A stretch of 64,000 nt of DNA, from positions 62,001 to 126,000 of the forward strand of contig NZ_BCVF01000007.1 of the NCBI RefSeq assembly GCF_001591605.1, in the 5' to 3' direction. The first letter of the stretch is position 1. Each line of letters starts with the position of its first letter. The DNA comes from Bacillus badius NBRC 15713. Lineage in GTDB: Bacteria > Bacillota > Bacilli > Bacillales > Domibacillaceae. The notes under the pieces were generated by a model. The model saw only the letters and a list, made by a program, of their open reading frames with translations, made no database searches and had not been told where the DNA came from. Positions 7,449 through 15,930 of this stretch are shown piece by piece. The translations under genes were made by a program, and so were the position numbers.

Positions 7449-8318
7449 ATGATTTATGAGCATCCCCGAATTAAGCAGTATGTATTGCAGCAGTACGAAG
7501 AATATTTGCAGTTATTCGACGGCAAAATAAAAAGAGAGTATGTACAAACCAGGTTCGGACGGACGCATGTATTGCAGCTTGGAAAAGAGGATGGACGGCC
7601 TTTATTCATTTTTCACGGGGCCAATTGCTTGAACCCAATGACCCTTTCCTGGTTTGAGGGGCTGTTTGCGGATTATAAGATTTATGCGCCAGATACCATT
7701 GGCCATCCAGGCTTTAGCGATGAAAGAAGAATCAATCCTGAGGATCGCAGCTTCGCCCTCTGGACGAACGATTTATTAAATCATTACGGCATTGATTCCT
7801 GTGCCTTCGCCGGTGTTTCTTACGGAGGTGGCATTGTATTGCGGCTTGCTGCTTTTTTTCCAGAGAAAATCAGCAGTTCTATTCTTGTCGTTCCCGCAGG
7901 CATTAGCCCCTTCTCTAAATGGTGGACGATTAAAAGAATGCTGCTTCCTTTTACTTTATATCAGCTGAACGATTCAACAAAACAAATCCATGCAGTGGCT
8001 GATGCAATGTCGGCCGGCAAAATGAAAACAATTGACCGGGAAATTATTGCTACGATCTTTCAGCATGTCAAACTCGAACATGATTTGCCAAAATTGACGA
8101 CGAAAGCTGAACTGCATCGTTATCGTTCTCCAACGCTTATCATCGCCGGCATGCAGGATGTATTTTTTCCGGAAGGCCAGCTCTTCCAAAGGGCTGCTCA
8201 TCTTTTTGGCGATTTGCTGGAATGGAAGGCTTATAATATGGGGCACTTCCCTGCTGTTCATCATCTGGAAAAAATGAATGAAGATATGAAAGCTTTTCTG
8301 CTTCACCATTATCACTAA
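7449..8318 (+). CDS. Alpha/beta hydrolase, tandem copy 1
   Basis: A 289-residue alpha/beta hydrolase. The nucleophile elbow is GVSYGGG, the acid is the Asp of AGMQDVFFP, and the base is the His of MGHFPAVHH. The region after the first strand reads FHGANCLNPM, the oxyanion-hole segment. No signal peptide, so cytosolic; the substrate is unknown. ACAGGAGG lies before the ATG at 7449, which sets the start. It is followed after 62 bp by a close paralogue. Confidence 0.88.
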   Translation: MIYEHPRIKQYVLQQYEEYLQLFDGKIKREYVQTRFGRTHVLQLGKEDGRPLFIFHGANCLNPMTLSWFEGLFADYKIYAPDTIGHPGFSDERRINPEDRSFALWTNDLLNHYGIDSCAFAGVSYGGGIVLRLAAFFPEKISSSILVVPAGISPFSKWWTIKRMLLPFTLYQLNDSTKQIHAVADAMSAGKMKTIDREIIATIFQHVKLEHDLPKLTTKAELHRYRSPTLIIAGMQDVFFPEGQLFQRAAHLFGDLLEWKAYNMGHFPAVHHLEKMNEDMKAFLLHHYH

Positions 8319-8380
8319 CTAACTTTTCCCTCTACTGTTGAATGGAAAGTTCTGTTACAGTAGACAAAAAGGGGAAAAAG

Positions 8381-9259
8381 ATGAAAAAACAGAGCATCTA
8401 CAAAAGCGATCAAGGAAAACAGCTGATTCTGCAGCAATATGAACAATATTTGCAGGCCTTTCCTTTACATATAACAAGAGACTACGTACCAACAAGATTT
8501 GGCCGGACACATGTTTTAAGAATGGGAAAAGAGGATGGAAAGCCGCTGTTTATTCTTCAAGGCGGCAATTGTATTAATCCGATGACCTTGTCCTGGTTCA
8601 GCCCGTTGCTGAAGGAGTATAAAGTCTATGCTCCTGATACAATCGGCCATCCGGGCTTTAGCGATGAAACACGGGTCTCAGCCAAAGATGACAGCTTTGC
8701 CTTATGGCTCAGCGATCTTCTTGATTATTATGATATCGAGCGGGCAGCCTTCATTGGCCCTTCTTATGGCGGAGGAATTATTTTACGGCTCGCTGCTTTT
8801 TTTCCTGAGAGAATTGCCTGTTCAGCACTGGTATCGCCAGCCGGCGTCAGCATCGGCTCAAAAGTTAAAATGATAAAAGAGATCTTGCTTCCTTTGTTTC
8901 TTTATAAAGCAGGCCATTCATCCCAGCCTCTCGAAACACTTGCCGCTTCCTTGTCGAACGGCAGCATGCAGGCAATCGACCAAGAAATGATCGGACTGAT
9001 TTTTACACACGTTTCCCTTGAGCAGAATATGCCGAAATTAACAACCCAAAAAGAACTGGCAGGTGCTCGCTTCCCTATTTTGATCGTTGCAGGAGAAGAC
9101 GATATCTTCTTTCCGGCAGAGAATTTATTCCCAGGAGCGGCCGCTATTTTCGGCGACTTACTGGAATGGCGCGCTTATCATATGGGGCATTTCCCTTCGC
9201 CCGCACACATGGAGAAGATAAACACTGATATAAAAAGCTTTCTAATAAAGCACTATTAG
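8381..9259 (+). CDS. Alpha/beta hydrolase, tandem copy 2
   Basis: A 292-residue paralogue of the preceding gene, roughly 60% identical by eye over its length, sharing for example YAPDTIGHPGFSDE. The nucleophile motif is GPSYGGG and the base is in MGHFPSPAH. The oxyanion segment has changed from FHGANC to LQGGNC, a difference beside the active site that may alter substrate range. AGGGGAA precedes the ATG at 8381. No terminator separates the pair, so they form an operon produced by tandem duplication. Confidence 0.88.
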   Translation: MKKQSIYKSDQGKQLILQQYEQYLQAFPLHITRDYVPTRFGRTHVLRMGKEDGKPLFILQGGNCINPMTLSWFSPLLKEYKVYAPDTIGHPGFSDETRVSAKDDSFALWLSDLLDYYDIERAAFIGPSYGGGIILRLAAFFPERIACSALVSPAGVSIGSKVKMIKEILLPLFLYKAGHSSQPLETLAASLSNGSMQAIDQEMIGLIFTHVSLEQNMPKLTTQKELAGARFPILIVAGEDDIFFPAENLFPGAAAIFGDLLEWRAYHMGHFPSPAHMEKINTDIKSFLIKHY

Positions 9260-9262
9260 CAA

Positions 9263-9296
9263 AAGCAAGGGCTGTTTTTCCAAACAGCCCTTGCTC
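9263..9296. terminator. Hairpin between hydrolase 2 and YfhE-like gene
   Basis: Perfect stem AGCAAGGGCTGTTT / AAACAGCCCTTGCT. T-tracts are weak, but the position between convergent genes suggests a shared terminator. Confidence 0.6.
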
Positions 9297-9299
9297 AGC

Positions 9300-9431
9300 T
9301 TATTTTTTCTTTTTACTTTTCTCTTTATCAGCCGCATCGGCGCGATTGAATTCATGCTGGTATAACACCTCTTGCGTATCACTGAGCCCGTTGCTTTTGT
9401 CCGTCATTTGCTTGTGCGGTTCTTTTCTCAT
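9300..9431 (-). CDS. YfhE-like small protein
   Basis: A 43-residue hydrophilic peptide with an excellent site (GGAGGAGG) before its ATG. The core MTDKSNGLSDTQEVLYQHEF matches my memory of the YfhE family of Bacillus, which shares an NGL(S/T)xxQEVLY core and a poly-Lys end. The function is unknown. It is a single-gene unit convergent with the hydrolase pair. Confidence 0.6.
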   Translation of the reverse strand: MRKEPHKQMTDKSNGLSDTQEVLYQHEFNRADAADKEKSKKKK

Positions 9432-9504
9432 TTTCCTCCTCCTTTCCTCTGTTTATCCCTTACCTTTCCCAGAGGAGAGATGCTTTAATCGGACAAAGGC
9501 ATCA

Positions 9505-9825
9505 TTAGCTTCGAGGCCATAAAATAACCGCTACTCCAAGCAGACAAATAAAGGCCCCCGCCCAATCGAAAGAATCAGGCGCCTTTTTATCAACAAGCCA
9601 GCCCCAAAGCAAGCTCAAAACGATAAAAACGCCGCCATACGCAGCATATACCCGGCCAAAGCTTGGGAACAGCTGCCACGTAGCAACCACTCCGTATAAT
9701 ACCAAGGCGATTCCGCCAAGCAAACCATACCAGCCGGGGCGGCCTTCTCGAAGCCACTGCCATATTAAATAGCCGCCGCCAATTTCAGCTATTCCGGCTA
9801 AAACAAACAAAGCTGTTGCTCTCAT
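9505..9825 (-). CDS. YnfA/UPF0060 membrane protein
   Basis: A 106-residue protein with four membrane helices of the small-multidrug-resistance-like YnfA family. [18 protein letters not shown] in helix 1 and VYAAYGGVF in helix 3 are family hallmarks, and [16 protein letters not shown] is helix 4. YnfA is proposed to be a small drug/metabolite exporter; the substrate here is unknown. I start at the ATG at 9825 (GAAGGAG 12 bases upstream) because relatives begin [15 protein letters not shown]. Confidence 0.85.
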   Translation of the reverse strand: MRATALFVLAGIAEIGGGYLIWQWLREGRPGWYGLLGGIALVLYGVVATWQLFPSFGRVYAAYGGVFIVLSLLWGWLVDKKAPDSFDWAGAFICLLGVAVILWPRS

Positions 9826-10009
9826 CGCTTTTCTAACTCCTTCTTGGCATTTTCTTCTCATATTAAACGATGGAATGCGATGCGTAAACCTTGTCATTTT
9901 TTGTATAATCATTCACAGTGGATGTTTTCAAAGTGTCCACAACTTTTAGAAATTTCCTGATGTTTCCGGTTAACGGATTAGGTACAATGAAAGAAAAGGG
10001 GGATGAACA

Positions 10010-10450
10010 ATGGACATGACCTACAAAAATATTTTAATTGCAGTAGATGGTTCGGATGAAGCAAAAAGAGGACTTGAGAAAGCAGTAGAGATTGCCAAGC
10101 GCAATGAGGCAGCTCTTCATATCGTACATATCGTGGACAACGGCTATTTTGCTTCCGTGGAAGCACTGGCCCACGCCTCTATTCCAGACTACAACGAAAA
10201 GCAAGGGGAAAAACTGCTTGCAGAGTACAAGGAAGCAGCAGAAGCAGCCGGAGCACCAAGCGTTCACACTATCATGGAAACAGGTTCTCCCAAAGCACTG
10301 ATTCCAAATAAAATTGCCGATCAGGCTCAAGCTGACTTAATCATCTGCGGGGCAACTGGCATTCATGGCATGGAGCGGGTTTTCCTCGGAAGCGTTTCGG
10401 AACGCATCACCCGCACGGCTAAATGCGATGTATTAATCGTTCGCAACTAA
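10010..10450 (+). CDS. Universal stress protein, UspA family
   Basis: A 146-residue single Usp domain. It opens KNILIAVDGSDEAKRG and ends with the ATP-binding signature GATG-IHGMERVFLGSVS (GxxGxxxxxxxxGS). It belongs to the nucleotide-binding class of cytosolic stress proteins (Bacillus NhaX/YxiE-like). GGGGG precedes the ATG. It is monocistronic. Confidence 0.92.
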   Translation: MDMTYKNILIAVDGSDEAKRGLEKAVEIAKRNEAALHIVHIVDNGYFASVEALAHASIPDYNEKQGEKLLAEYKEAAEAAGAPSVHTIMETGSPKALIPNKIADQAQADLIICGATGIHGMERVFLGSVSERITRTAKCDVLIVRN

Positions 10451-10484
10451 AGAAAAAACAGAAAAAACACCCTTCACCATCCGT

Positions 10485-10527
10485 GCTCCAGCCAGCTATC
10501 GATTACATTCTGGCTGGAGCATTTATT
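10485..10527 (+). terminator. Probable terminator of the usp gene
   Basis: Stem TGCTCCAGCCAG / CTGGCTGGAGCA with a 14-base loop, followed by TTTATT. Confidence 0.6.
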
Positions 10528-10601
10528 CAATCATCTCCGCCTAAGCATTCCTATTGTGCAGCCTCATCGGCGGCATACCTGCATAAACCTCTTCTTCCTT
10601 A

Positions 10602-10646
10602 TACACAAAAACGGAGCCCGACAGAAAACTTTGTCGGGCTCCGTTC
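10602..10646 (-). terminator. Terminator of the RodA-like gene
   Basis: Stem AACGGAGCCCGACA / TGTCGGGCTCCGTT; on the - strand it is followed by TTTTTGTG. Confidence 0.8.
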
Positions 10647-10657
10647 TATGAAGATCG

Positions 10658-11827
10658 CTATCGATCTGAAGAAAACATGTATTGCCGTTCATTGAAGGTC
10701 ATGGAGAAAATCAAGCTGATGGCAAACATGTTCCCCATCAGTGAACTTCCCCCATAGCTGATGAATGGCAGCGGGATACCTGTGATCGGCAGAAGTCCGA
10801 TCGTCATGCCAATGTTTTGGAACGCATGGAACGTAATCATCGCGATAACGCCGGCGCACATATACGTATAGTAAGGAACCTTTGTGCCCAAAGCTAGTTT
10901 AGTAATATGATAGACTAACAAAAAGAACAGGCTGACGACAATGCTGGCGCCGATAAAGCCGTATTCCTCACCGATAATGCTGAATATAAAGTCCGTATGG
11001 CTTTCCGGAAGATAAACTTCCCGGTAGCCAAACCCTTTTCCCATCGTCTGTCCCGAGCCGATCGCAAGCAACGATCTCGTTAAATGAAACCCGGTGGAAC
11101 TCTCATACGTGTAGGGGTCCAGCCACGAATAAATACGGCCGAACTGGTACTGTTTCACGCCAAGATATTTTTCCAACAGGAGCGGATGCCAAAGCACCAT
11201 ATAGAAAATACCAGCAGTCAGCGCGGCGGCCGAGCTGAATAGCGGCAACAGAATTTTCCATGTAATACCGGAAACAAAGATCATGCCAAGCAGGATCGAT
11301 AAAAACACAAGTGATGTTCCAAGGTCAGGCTGCTGCATAACAAGCAAGAGCGGAAACAATGTAACAAGCCCCAGCTTAATAAGCAGCCACATATCGGAGC
11401 GAATCGTCTTCACCGGATTTTTTTGGTGATGGACGATCAGCACGCGGGCAAGCGTCAAAATTAAAAAAACTTTAATAAATTCCGATGGCTGCAGCGACAA
11501 TCCCGGCAGCTGAAACCAGCTTTTTGCGCCGTTAATTCGGGGAGCAATGCTTGGCGGAGATACGATCAACAGCATCAGCAGCACAATGCCAAGACCATAT
11601 AAATACCAGGCCATGCCCATTAACTGCTCGGAGTCAAACCGGACAACAACCAAAATGATCCCGATGCCGACCATATAGTAAAGAACTTGCTTCAATACGA
11701 AGTTGCTGTCATACTGACCTGTTGTCTGAGCGCTGTAAATCGCAATGCAACTTGTTATAAACATCATTAACAATATTAATATCAAGCCGTAATCGATACG
11801 GCTGGAGTTTTTATTTGGAGAAGTCAT
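10658..11827 (-). CDS. rodA: RodA/FtsW/SpoVE-family SEDS glycosyltransferase, RodA-like
   Basis: A 389-residue polytopic protein with about ten membrane helices. Hallmarks are NGAKSWFQLPGLSLQPSEF, QQPDLGTSL, the large extracellular loop with ESHTDFIFSIIGEEYGFIG, and TGIPLPFISYGGSS at the C-terminus. SEDS proteins polymerise lipid II into glycan strands with a class B PBP. IAPRINGAKSW and YLPESHTDFIFS are closer to RodA than to FtsW; no PBP gene is adjacent, so this may be an extra copy. The ATG at 11827 has AAGAGG upstream. Confidence 0.85.
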   Translation of the reverse strand: MTSPNKNSSRIDYGLILILLMMFITSCIAIYSAQTTGQYDSNFVLKQVLYYMVGIGIILVVVRFDSEQLMGMAWYLYGLGIVLLMLLIVSPPSIAPRINGAKSWFQLPGLSLQPSEFIKVFLILTLARVLIVHHQKNPVKTIRSDMWLLIKLGLVTLFPLLLVMQQPDLGTSLVFLSILLGMIFVSGITWKILLPLFSSAAALTAGIFYMVLWHPLLLEKYLGVKQYQFGRIYSWLDPYTYESSTGFHLTRSLLAIGSGQTMGKGFGYREVYLPESHTDFIFSIIGEEYGFIGASIVVSLFFLLVYHITKLALGTKVPYYTYMCAGVIAMITFHAFQNIGMTIGLLPITGIPLPFISYGGSSLMGNMFAISLIFSMTFNERQYMFSSDR

Positions 11828-11865
11828 GAAAGGATGCCTCTTTCTTATAAAATTACACATCTTAC

Positions 11866-11893
11866 ATTATAACGTTAAAGTGTAATTTCACAA
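11866..11893 (-). promoter_or_regulatory. Sigma-A promoter of the RodA-like gene
   Basis: TTGTGA, 16 bp, TATAAT on the - strand. The -10 is enclosed by an inverted repeat AATTACAC (11851-11858) / GTGTAATT (11880-11887), a candidate operator. Confidence 0.6.
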
Positions 11894-11960
11894 CAGTTTA
11901 ACATTGACTAGTGTGAGAAAACTGCTGGAAAAAATGGTGCATCCTTTTCTTTTCCTGCCG

Positions 11961-12428
11961 CTAATCCCAATGATTGAACACAAGCTCTCCTATGGTACAC
12001 GGCTGCCAGTGGACAATTTGTCCCATCTCCGCGCTATTTAAGTCATTTTCTTGCCCAACTGAAACCACGGGGGCCTTTTTTATCTGTAACAATTGATTTA
12101 ATTCTTTCTCTTCACAAACATAAAAGCCTTTAAAGATTTCACTTAACGCCGGTTCATCGTAAAAAATAATATGCTTAAAAGACACCGAGGCCGCAAAAGC
12201 GATAATTGGATAGTGGGCATTCATCAAAATATGGATTCGTTTCGTTCCATTGTCAAGAACAGCTTCAAAAAAATTCGTATCGACACGCGGCGGCTGAAAG
12301 GTTATCAGCTCCGCCTCTATGCTCCGTGCAGCTTCAAAACACAATTTCTTAAAGAGCTTCCCGTCATTTCGCGGGGGCGGATTTTCGCCGCTATTATAAA
12401 ATCCTGTGATTCCATAGGATAAATGCAT
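11961..12428 (-). CDS. Hypothetical protein
   Basis: A 155-residue soluble protein not recognised from any family. It starts MHLSYGITGFYNSGE with GGAGC upstream of the ATG at 12428; the longer frame to 12497 has no site. The predicted pattern alternates strands and helices (RIHILMNAHYPIIAFA, FKHIIFYDEPALSEIF). No membrane segments and no obvious catalytic motif. It is monocistronic and divergent from the thioredoxin-like gene. Confidence 0.6.
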   Translation of the reverse strand: MHLSYGITGFYNSGENPPPRNDGKLFKKLCFEAARSIEAELITFQPPRVDTNFFEAVLDNGTKRIHILMNAHYPIIAFAASVSFKHIIFYDEPALSEIFKGFYVCEEKELNQLLQIKKAPVVSVGQENDLNSAEMGQIVHWQPCTIGELVFNHWD

Positions 12429-12531
12429 CGCACTGCTCCTTTCAATATGTAGAAGTTCTCCCTTATTATAAAAAAAGCAGCCGCTTTCCACTCCCATTTA
12501 ATAAAAGCTTAAAGAAATTGAAATCTTTTAT

Positions 12532-12560
12532 TTGTCTCCAGCCTGTCCAAGTCATACAAT
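12532..12560 (+). promoter_or_regulatory. Sigma-A promoter of the thioredoxin-like gene
   Basis: TTGTCT, 17 bp, TACAAT; 34 bp before the start codon. Confidence 0.6.
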
Positions 12561-12594
12561 GGAAATCAGAATGATAACTGAAGGAGAATGAAAA

Positions 12595-12909
12595 ATGGAA
12601 AGAGTGCAAAGTAAAGATCAGTTTCAACAACTAATTTCCCAAGAAAAACCGGTAATTATGAAATTTACGGCCGGCTGGTGTCCGGATTGCCGCCGCATGG
12701 ATATGTTCATTGATGATATTATCGCTGAATATACCCAATATGATTGGTATGAAATCGATCGTGATGAATTTCCTGAACTCGCAGAAAAGTATGATGTAAT
12801 GGGCATTCCAAGCTTGTTAATCTTTAAAAACAGCGAAAAGCAAGCCCATCTTCATAGTGCCAATGCCAAATCACCAGAACAAGTCATTGAATTTCTGCAA
12901 TCTATCTAA
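12595..12909 (+). CDS. Thioredoxin-family protein, YtpP-like
   Basis: A 104-residue thioredoxin fold with active site WCPDC (about residues 28-32) and the cis-Pro in GIPSLL near residue 76. The CPDC centre and length match the YtpP group of Bacillus thioredoxin-like proteins, whose partner is not established. Cytosolic. GAAGGAG precedes the ATG. It has its own promoter and terminator. Confidence 0.87.
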   Translation: MERVQSKDQFQQLISQEKPVIMKFTAGWCPDCRRMDMFIDDIIAEYTQYDWYEIDRDEFPELAEKYDVMGIPSLLIFKNSEKQAHLHSANAKSPEQVIEFLQSI

Positions 12910-12916
12910 ATCCTCT

Positions 12917-12948
12917 GCGTCCCGGTGCCTGCTGCCGGGACGCTTTTC
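12917..12948 (+). terminator. Terminator of the thioredoxin-like gene
   Basis: Stem GCGTCCCGG / CCGGGACGC followed by TTTTC. Confidence 0.75.
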
Positions 12949-13034
12949 ATCGCAAGGCTATAAAAGGAGGACTGCTTTTCTCTCTCCGCCGCTGCGCTAA
13001 GCTCGGAAACGATAGGACGATTCCTGTCTCCTTA

Positions 13035-13436
13035 TCACTGAGCCTGTGCTTTAAAAGGCTCCTTTTCCTTCTTTTCTGCCAGGCCAGCGTGCCGGAATTC
13101 ACCAGCGAGGATGCCCGCTGCTCCCCCTGACGCGTAAGCGAGTGCCCATAATTCATCTGATAACAAAAAGATAGTGAGTGACAAAAGAACATAAACCGGC
13201 CATGCATACCAAAGCGACATAAAGAGATGATCCTCTCCGCGTTCTCTCCAAAGGATGCCTTTGGAGAGAACAAACCGGTAAACAGCGGAGATATACCAAA
13301 AGAAACAGACGGCTCCTAACAGAGCAACTCCAACAAAAGCCCAATCCATATAAAAAGCAATAAGAAAAGAAGTGAAAAACCACACACCGAAGACAACAAG
13401 AATATAAGGGTTTATAAGAAATTCTCTGATTTTCAT
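13035..13436 (-). CDS. Hypothetical membrane protein
   Basis: A 133-residue protein with three to four hydrophobic segments (about residues 10-28, 32-52, 77-95 and 100-115) and a charged, Lys/Glu-rich C-terminal tail. I do not recognise a family. The ATG at 13436 is chosen because GAGAGGAG lies ten bases upstream; the frame continues to 13514 without a site. It is divergent from hemAT. Confidence 0.6.
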   Translation of the reverse strand: MKIREFLINPYILVVFGVWFFTSFLIAFYMDWAFVGVALLGAVCFFWYISAVYRFVLSKGILWRERGEDHLFMSLWYAWPVYVLLSLTIFLLSDELWALAYASGGAAGILAGEFRHAGLAEKKEKEPFKAQAQ

Positions 13437-13632
13437 GTTTTTTGCTCCTCTCTTCTTTCTATACCTTATGCGCGCAGTCCGATATAAAGACACGCAACAA
13501 AAAAGACACAACATTTTGTTGAGTTCTGTTAATAATTTTTGTAAACCTCCGATAACAAAAGAAGAAACAATTCCTTCACAAATCCATAAGGATCTGTTGC
13601 CTTAAAGGATGGGAATTATTAGGAGTGGAAGT

Positions 13633-14946
13633 ATGAACTTTTTGAGAATAAAGCCGAGGAGAACCGCTGAAAGAATCGTTTCTTCAACAGTGCCGGCAGC
13701 CGGACGGCTGTCGATCCGTCCGGGAGACAAGATGATGAATCAAATTAATATGATCAACTTATCTGAACGGGACCTAGGTATCGTTAAAACGCTTCAGCCT
13801 CTCGTGGAAGAGCACCTGGATTGTATCGTCAACACATTTTATGATGCCATCGGCAAACAGCCCGAACTGCTGGATATTATCAGTGAACACAGCAGTGTGG
13901 ATCGATTAAAAAAAACACTAAGACAGCATATGAAAGAGTTATTCAACGGAGAAATTAATGAAGAGTTTATTGAAAAACGGCGGCGCATTGCCAACGTACA
14001 CGTGCGCATCGGACTGAAAACACAATGGTACATGTCCGCCTTTCAAGAGCTTTTCAACTCTTTGATTTGGCTGATTTCTCAAGAAGACCGAACAACTGAT
14101 GAGAAAATCGAAGCTATTTCCTCTGTATCCAAGCTATTAAATTTAGAACAGCAGCTCGTTCTTGAAGCCTATGAAAACGAAGAAGAACGGCTCCGCCTGA
14201 TCGTTCAGCAAAAAAGAGAATCAATGATTGCGAGCGTGCATTCCGTTTCCCAAGAACTTGCTGCTATTTCGGAAGAGACAAGTGCTTCGCTCAAAGAACT
14301 CAGCTTAAAGTCTGACTCCATCTTGCAGCTTTCCAAAGAAGGAATGACCCTCGCTGACGAATCGGCCAGCCACTCCGTTCGCGGACAAACCATGCTGAAA
14401 GATCAGGGAGAAAAACTGCAAGACATCCGAACGGCTGTCTTGGACATTCAAGCATTCTCCACTGAGCTGAACCACATCGCATCCAGCATCACAGAAGTCA
14501 TTACTATCGTTGGCAACATTGCCGGCCAGACGAATTTGCTGGCATTGAATGCTTCTATTGAAGCGGCGCGCGCGGGCGAGTACGGCAAAGGCTTTGCTGT
14601 CGTTGCGGAAGAAATCCGCAAGCTTTCCGATCAAACAAAAACATCTACTGCAAATGTGTCCGATCACATCATGAAAACAAATCACTTAATCGGCCAAATG
14701 AGCCAATCAGTTGATAAAGTAAATGATTTAGTCATAGAAGGCATGGAAAGCATGGGAAAAACAGATGAAGATTTTAACGAATTACTGGAGCTCATCACGA
14801 ATACGAAAAAGCAAAATCACCGTATTGAAGAAGAGATGGCTCAGCTTAATCGCATCGTCGATGAAATTGATCATGCTTCCCAGGAGGTCGCCAATTCCGC
14901 TGTTGCCTTGAGCGACTCGACCGACGATCTTCACCATGACAATTAA
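13633..14946 (+). CDS. hemAT: Globin-coupled aerotaxis transducer HemAT
   Basis: A 437-residue soluble chemoreceptor. Residues 50-200 are a sensor globin; the His in NVHVRIGL falls at residue 123, the proximal haem ligand position of B. subtilis HemAT. Residues 250-430 are an MCP signalling domain with the tip [16 protein letters not shown]. No membrane segment. HemAT binds O2 and signals to CheA/CheW. The start at 13633 follows AGGAGTGG; the frame extends to 13609. Confidence 0.93.
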   Translation: MNFLRIKPRRTAERIVSSTVPAAGRLSIRPGDKMMNQINMINLSERDLGIVKTLQPLVEEHLDCIVNTFYDAIGKQPELLDIISEHSSVDRLKKTLRQHMKELFNGEINEEFIEKRRRIANVHVRIGLKTQWYMSAFQELFNSLIWLISQEDRTTDEKIEAISSVSKLLNLEQQLVLEAYENEEERLRLIVQQKRESMIASVHSVSQELAAISEETSASLKELSLKSDSILQLSKEGMTLADESASHSVRGQTMLKDQGEKLQDIRTAVLDIQAFSTELNHIASSITEVITIVGNIAGQTNLLALNASIEAARAGEYGKGFAVVAEEIRKLSDQTKTSTANVSDHIMKTNHLIGQMSQSVDKVNDLVIEGMESMGKTDEDFNELLELITNTKKQNHRIEEEMAQLNRIVDEIDHASQEVANSAVALSDSTDDLHHDN

Positions 14947-14951
14947 TACTG

Positions 14952-14988
14952 AAAAAGCACTCCCATCGTAATAGGGGAGTGCTTTTTT
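14952..14988 (+). terminator. Terminator of hemAT
   Basis: Stem AAAAAGCACTCCC / GGGGAGTGCTTTTTT with an 8-9 base loop. Confidence 0.85.
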
Positions 14989-15123
14989 CGCGGTTTTGAG
15001 CCCCTGATACAAGGACGTTTGCCTCTTCACTCCCGGAGACGAAAAAGAAACGTCGAGAAAATACCCTTTCTCCACGCTTTCTTTTCGTTCAAACCTAACC
15101 CGATAAGCCGGGCAAACTCATTT

Positions 15124-15261
15124 TTAATTAGTTGGCGCAACAGCCCATTCCACTTTTTCTTCAATTAACTTAAGCACGCTATTTAATGTAGCCTCTTGTT
15201 TCTGGCCCTCTTCATAAGCCTCTCTCATAACTGAAAGAAATTGCTGCAGATCTTGTGTCAT
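15124..15261 (-). CDS. Small acidic helical protein, paralogue of 27600-27749
   Basis: A 45-residue ORF with AAAGGAG before its ATG. It reads MTQDLQQFLSVMREAYEEG followed by a second helix, VLKLIEEKVEWAV. The same MxEAYEE...V(L/M)xxIxExxxxM layout recurs in the 49-residue ORF at 27600-27749, which supports both as real. The family is not recognised; the two-helix form recalls small kinase-inhibitor peptides, but no specific motif matches. Confidence 0.55.
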   Translation of the reverse strand: MTQDLQQFLSVMREAYEEGQKQEATLNSVLKLIEEKVEWAVAPTN

Positions 15262-15290
15262 GTGTTAAGCTCCTTTAGTTTAAAATGTGA

Positions 15291-15389
15291 TTAGGCTGCT
15301 TCCTTGTACGGCCCAGGCCGAAGCTGTTCCATCCCGGCAAGTAAGCTTGATGCAAAGAGAACTACTTGTTCCCTTCCCTCCTTTTCCAC
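15291..15389 (-). CDS. Candidate 32-residue ORF
   Basis: An ORF from GTG to TAA upstream of the 45-residue gene on the same strand, reading MEKEGREQVVLFASSLL then AGMEQLRPGPYKEAA. The site before GTG is weak; a strong AAAGGAGGGAAGGG lies just inside it, so translation may start elsewhere. Support is limited to the open frame and its position in the 3' region of the HxlR gene. Confidence 0.25.
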   Translation of the reverse strand: MEKEGREQVVLFASSLLAGMEQLRPGPYKEAA

Positions 15390-15417
15390 CTTGTTTCACT
15401 TTTTAAACAGAGTCTGC

Positions 15418-15729
15418 TTAAACTTCCACCCATTCCTCCGCCCATTTAGAGATTTCTTTCATAACAGGCTGAAGCGCTCTTCCTTTCTCCGTCAGCTCAT
15501 ATTCTACACGCACAGGCACTTCTGCATACACCTTCCGGGTAACAAGTTCTTCTTCTTCCATTTCTTTCAAACGCTCTGTCAGCAGCTTGCCGCTGATTGG
15601 AAGGTCCGCTTTAATTTCCGAGAACCGTTGCGGCCCGGAAAGAAGCTGATTAATAATTAAGCCGGTCCACCGCTTTCCGAGCATCTGCATTCCCTTTTCA
15701 AATTTAGGGCAAAGCTGAAAATTTCCCAT
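15418..15729 (-). CDS. HxlR-family regulator, YodB-like
   Basis: A 103-residue winged-helix protein of the HxlR/DUF24 family: CPKFEKGMQMLGKRWTGLII opens the domain and ISGKLLTERLKEMEEEELV is the recognition region. The conserved Cys near residue 7 (MGNFQLCPKF) corresponds to the redox Cys6 of B. subtilis YodB, which senses quinones and diamide. The ATG at 15729 has GAGGTG six bases upstream and matches the YodB N-terminus MGN. It is divergent from a nitroreductase gene with a dyad operator, so repression of that gene is likely. Confidence 0.88.
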   Translation of the reverse strand: MGNFQLCPKFEKGMQMLGKRWTGLIINQLLSGPQRFSEIKADLPISGKLLTERLKEMEEEELVTRKVYAEVPVRVEYELTEKGRALQPVMKEISKWAEEWVEV

Positions 15730-15807
15730 CAATTTCACCTCTTCATAGCCTTATTATACCCTTTTTTCTCTAAAAAGAAATCTATTTACTTTAATGAACA
15801 AAGTTAC

Positions 15808-15836
15808 TTGACATACCTTTATTTTTATTTTATATT
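15808..15836 (+). promoter_or_regulatory. Consensus sigma-A promoter of the nitroreductase gene
   Basis: TTGACA, 17 bp, TATATT. Confidence 0.8.
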
Positions 15837-15838
15837 TA

Positions 15839-15853
15839 GTTACGAAATGTAAC
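15839..15853 (+). promoter_or_regulatory. Probable HxlR operator
   Basis: Perfect inverted repeat GTTAC-GAAAT-GTAAC placed at the expected transcription start, 2 bp after the -10. An extra GTTAC half-site lies at 15803-15807 just before the -35. Confidence 0.65.
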
Positions 15854-15930
15854 AAACGAAGTTTTTAAGCTTTAGTCTATATTCGCCGCCTCTATGGCGG
15901 AAAATCATGAAAAGAAAGAAGGAAATGAAA

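Noticed and set aside
10423-10695. 90-residue + strand ORF after usp
   Set aside because: Overlaps two terminators and has no ribosome binding site.
12947-13273. 108-residue - strand ORF
   Set aside because: Out of frame with the membrane-protein gene that has the good start site; composition is atypical.
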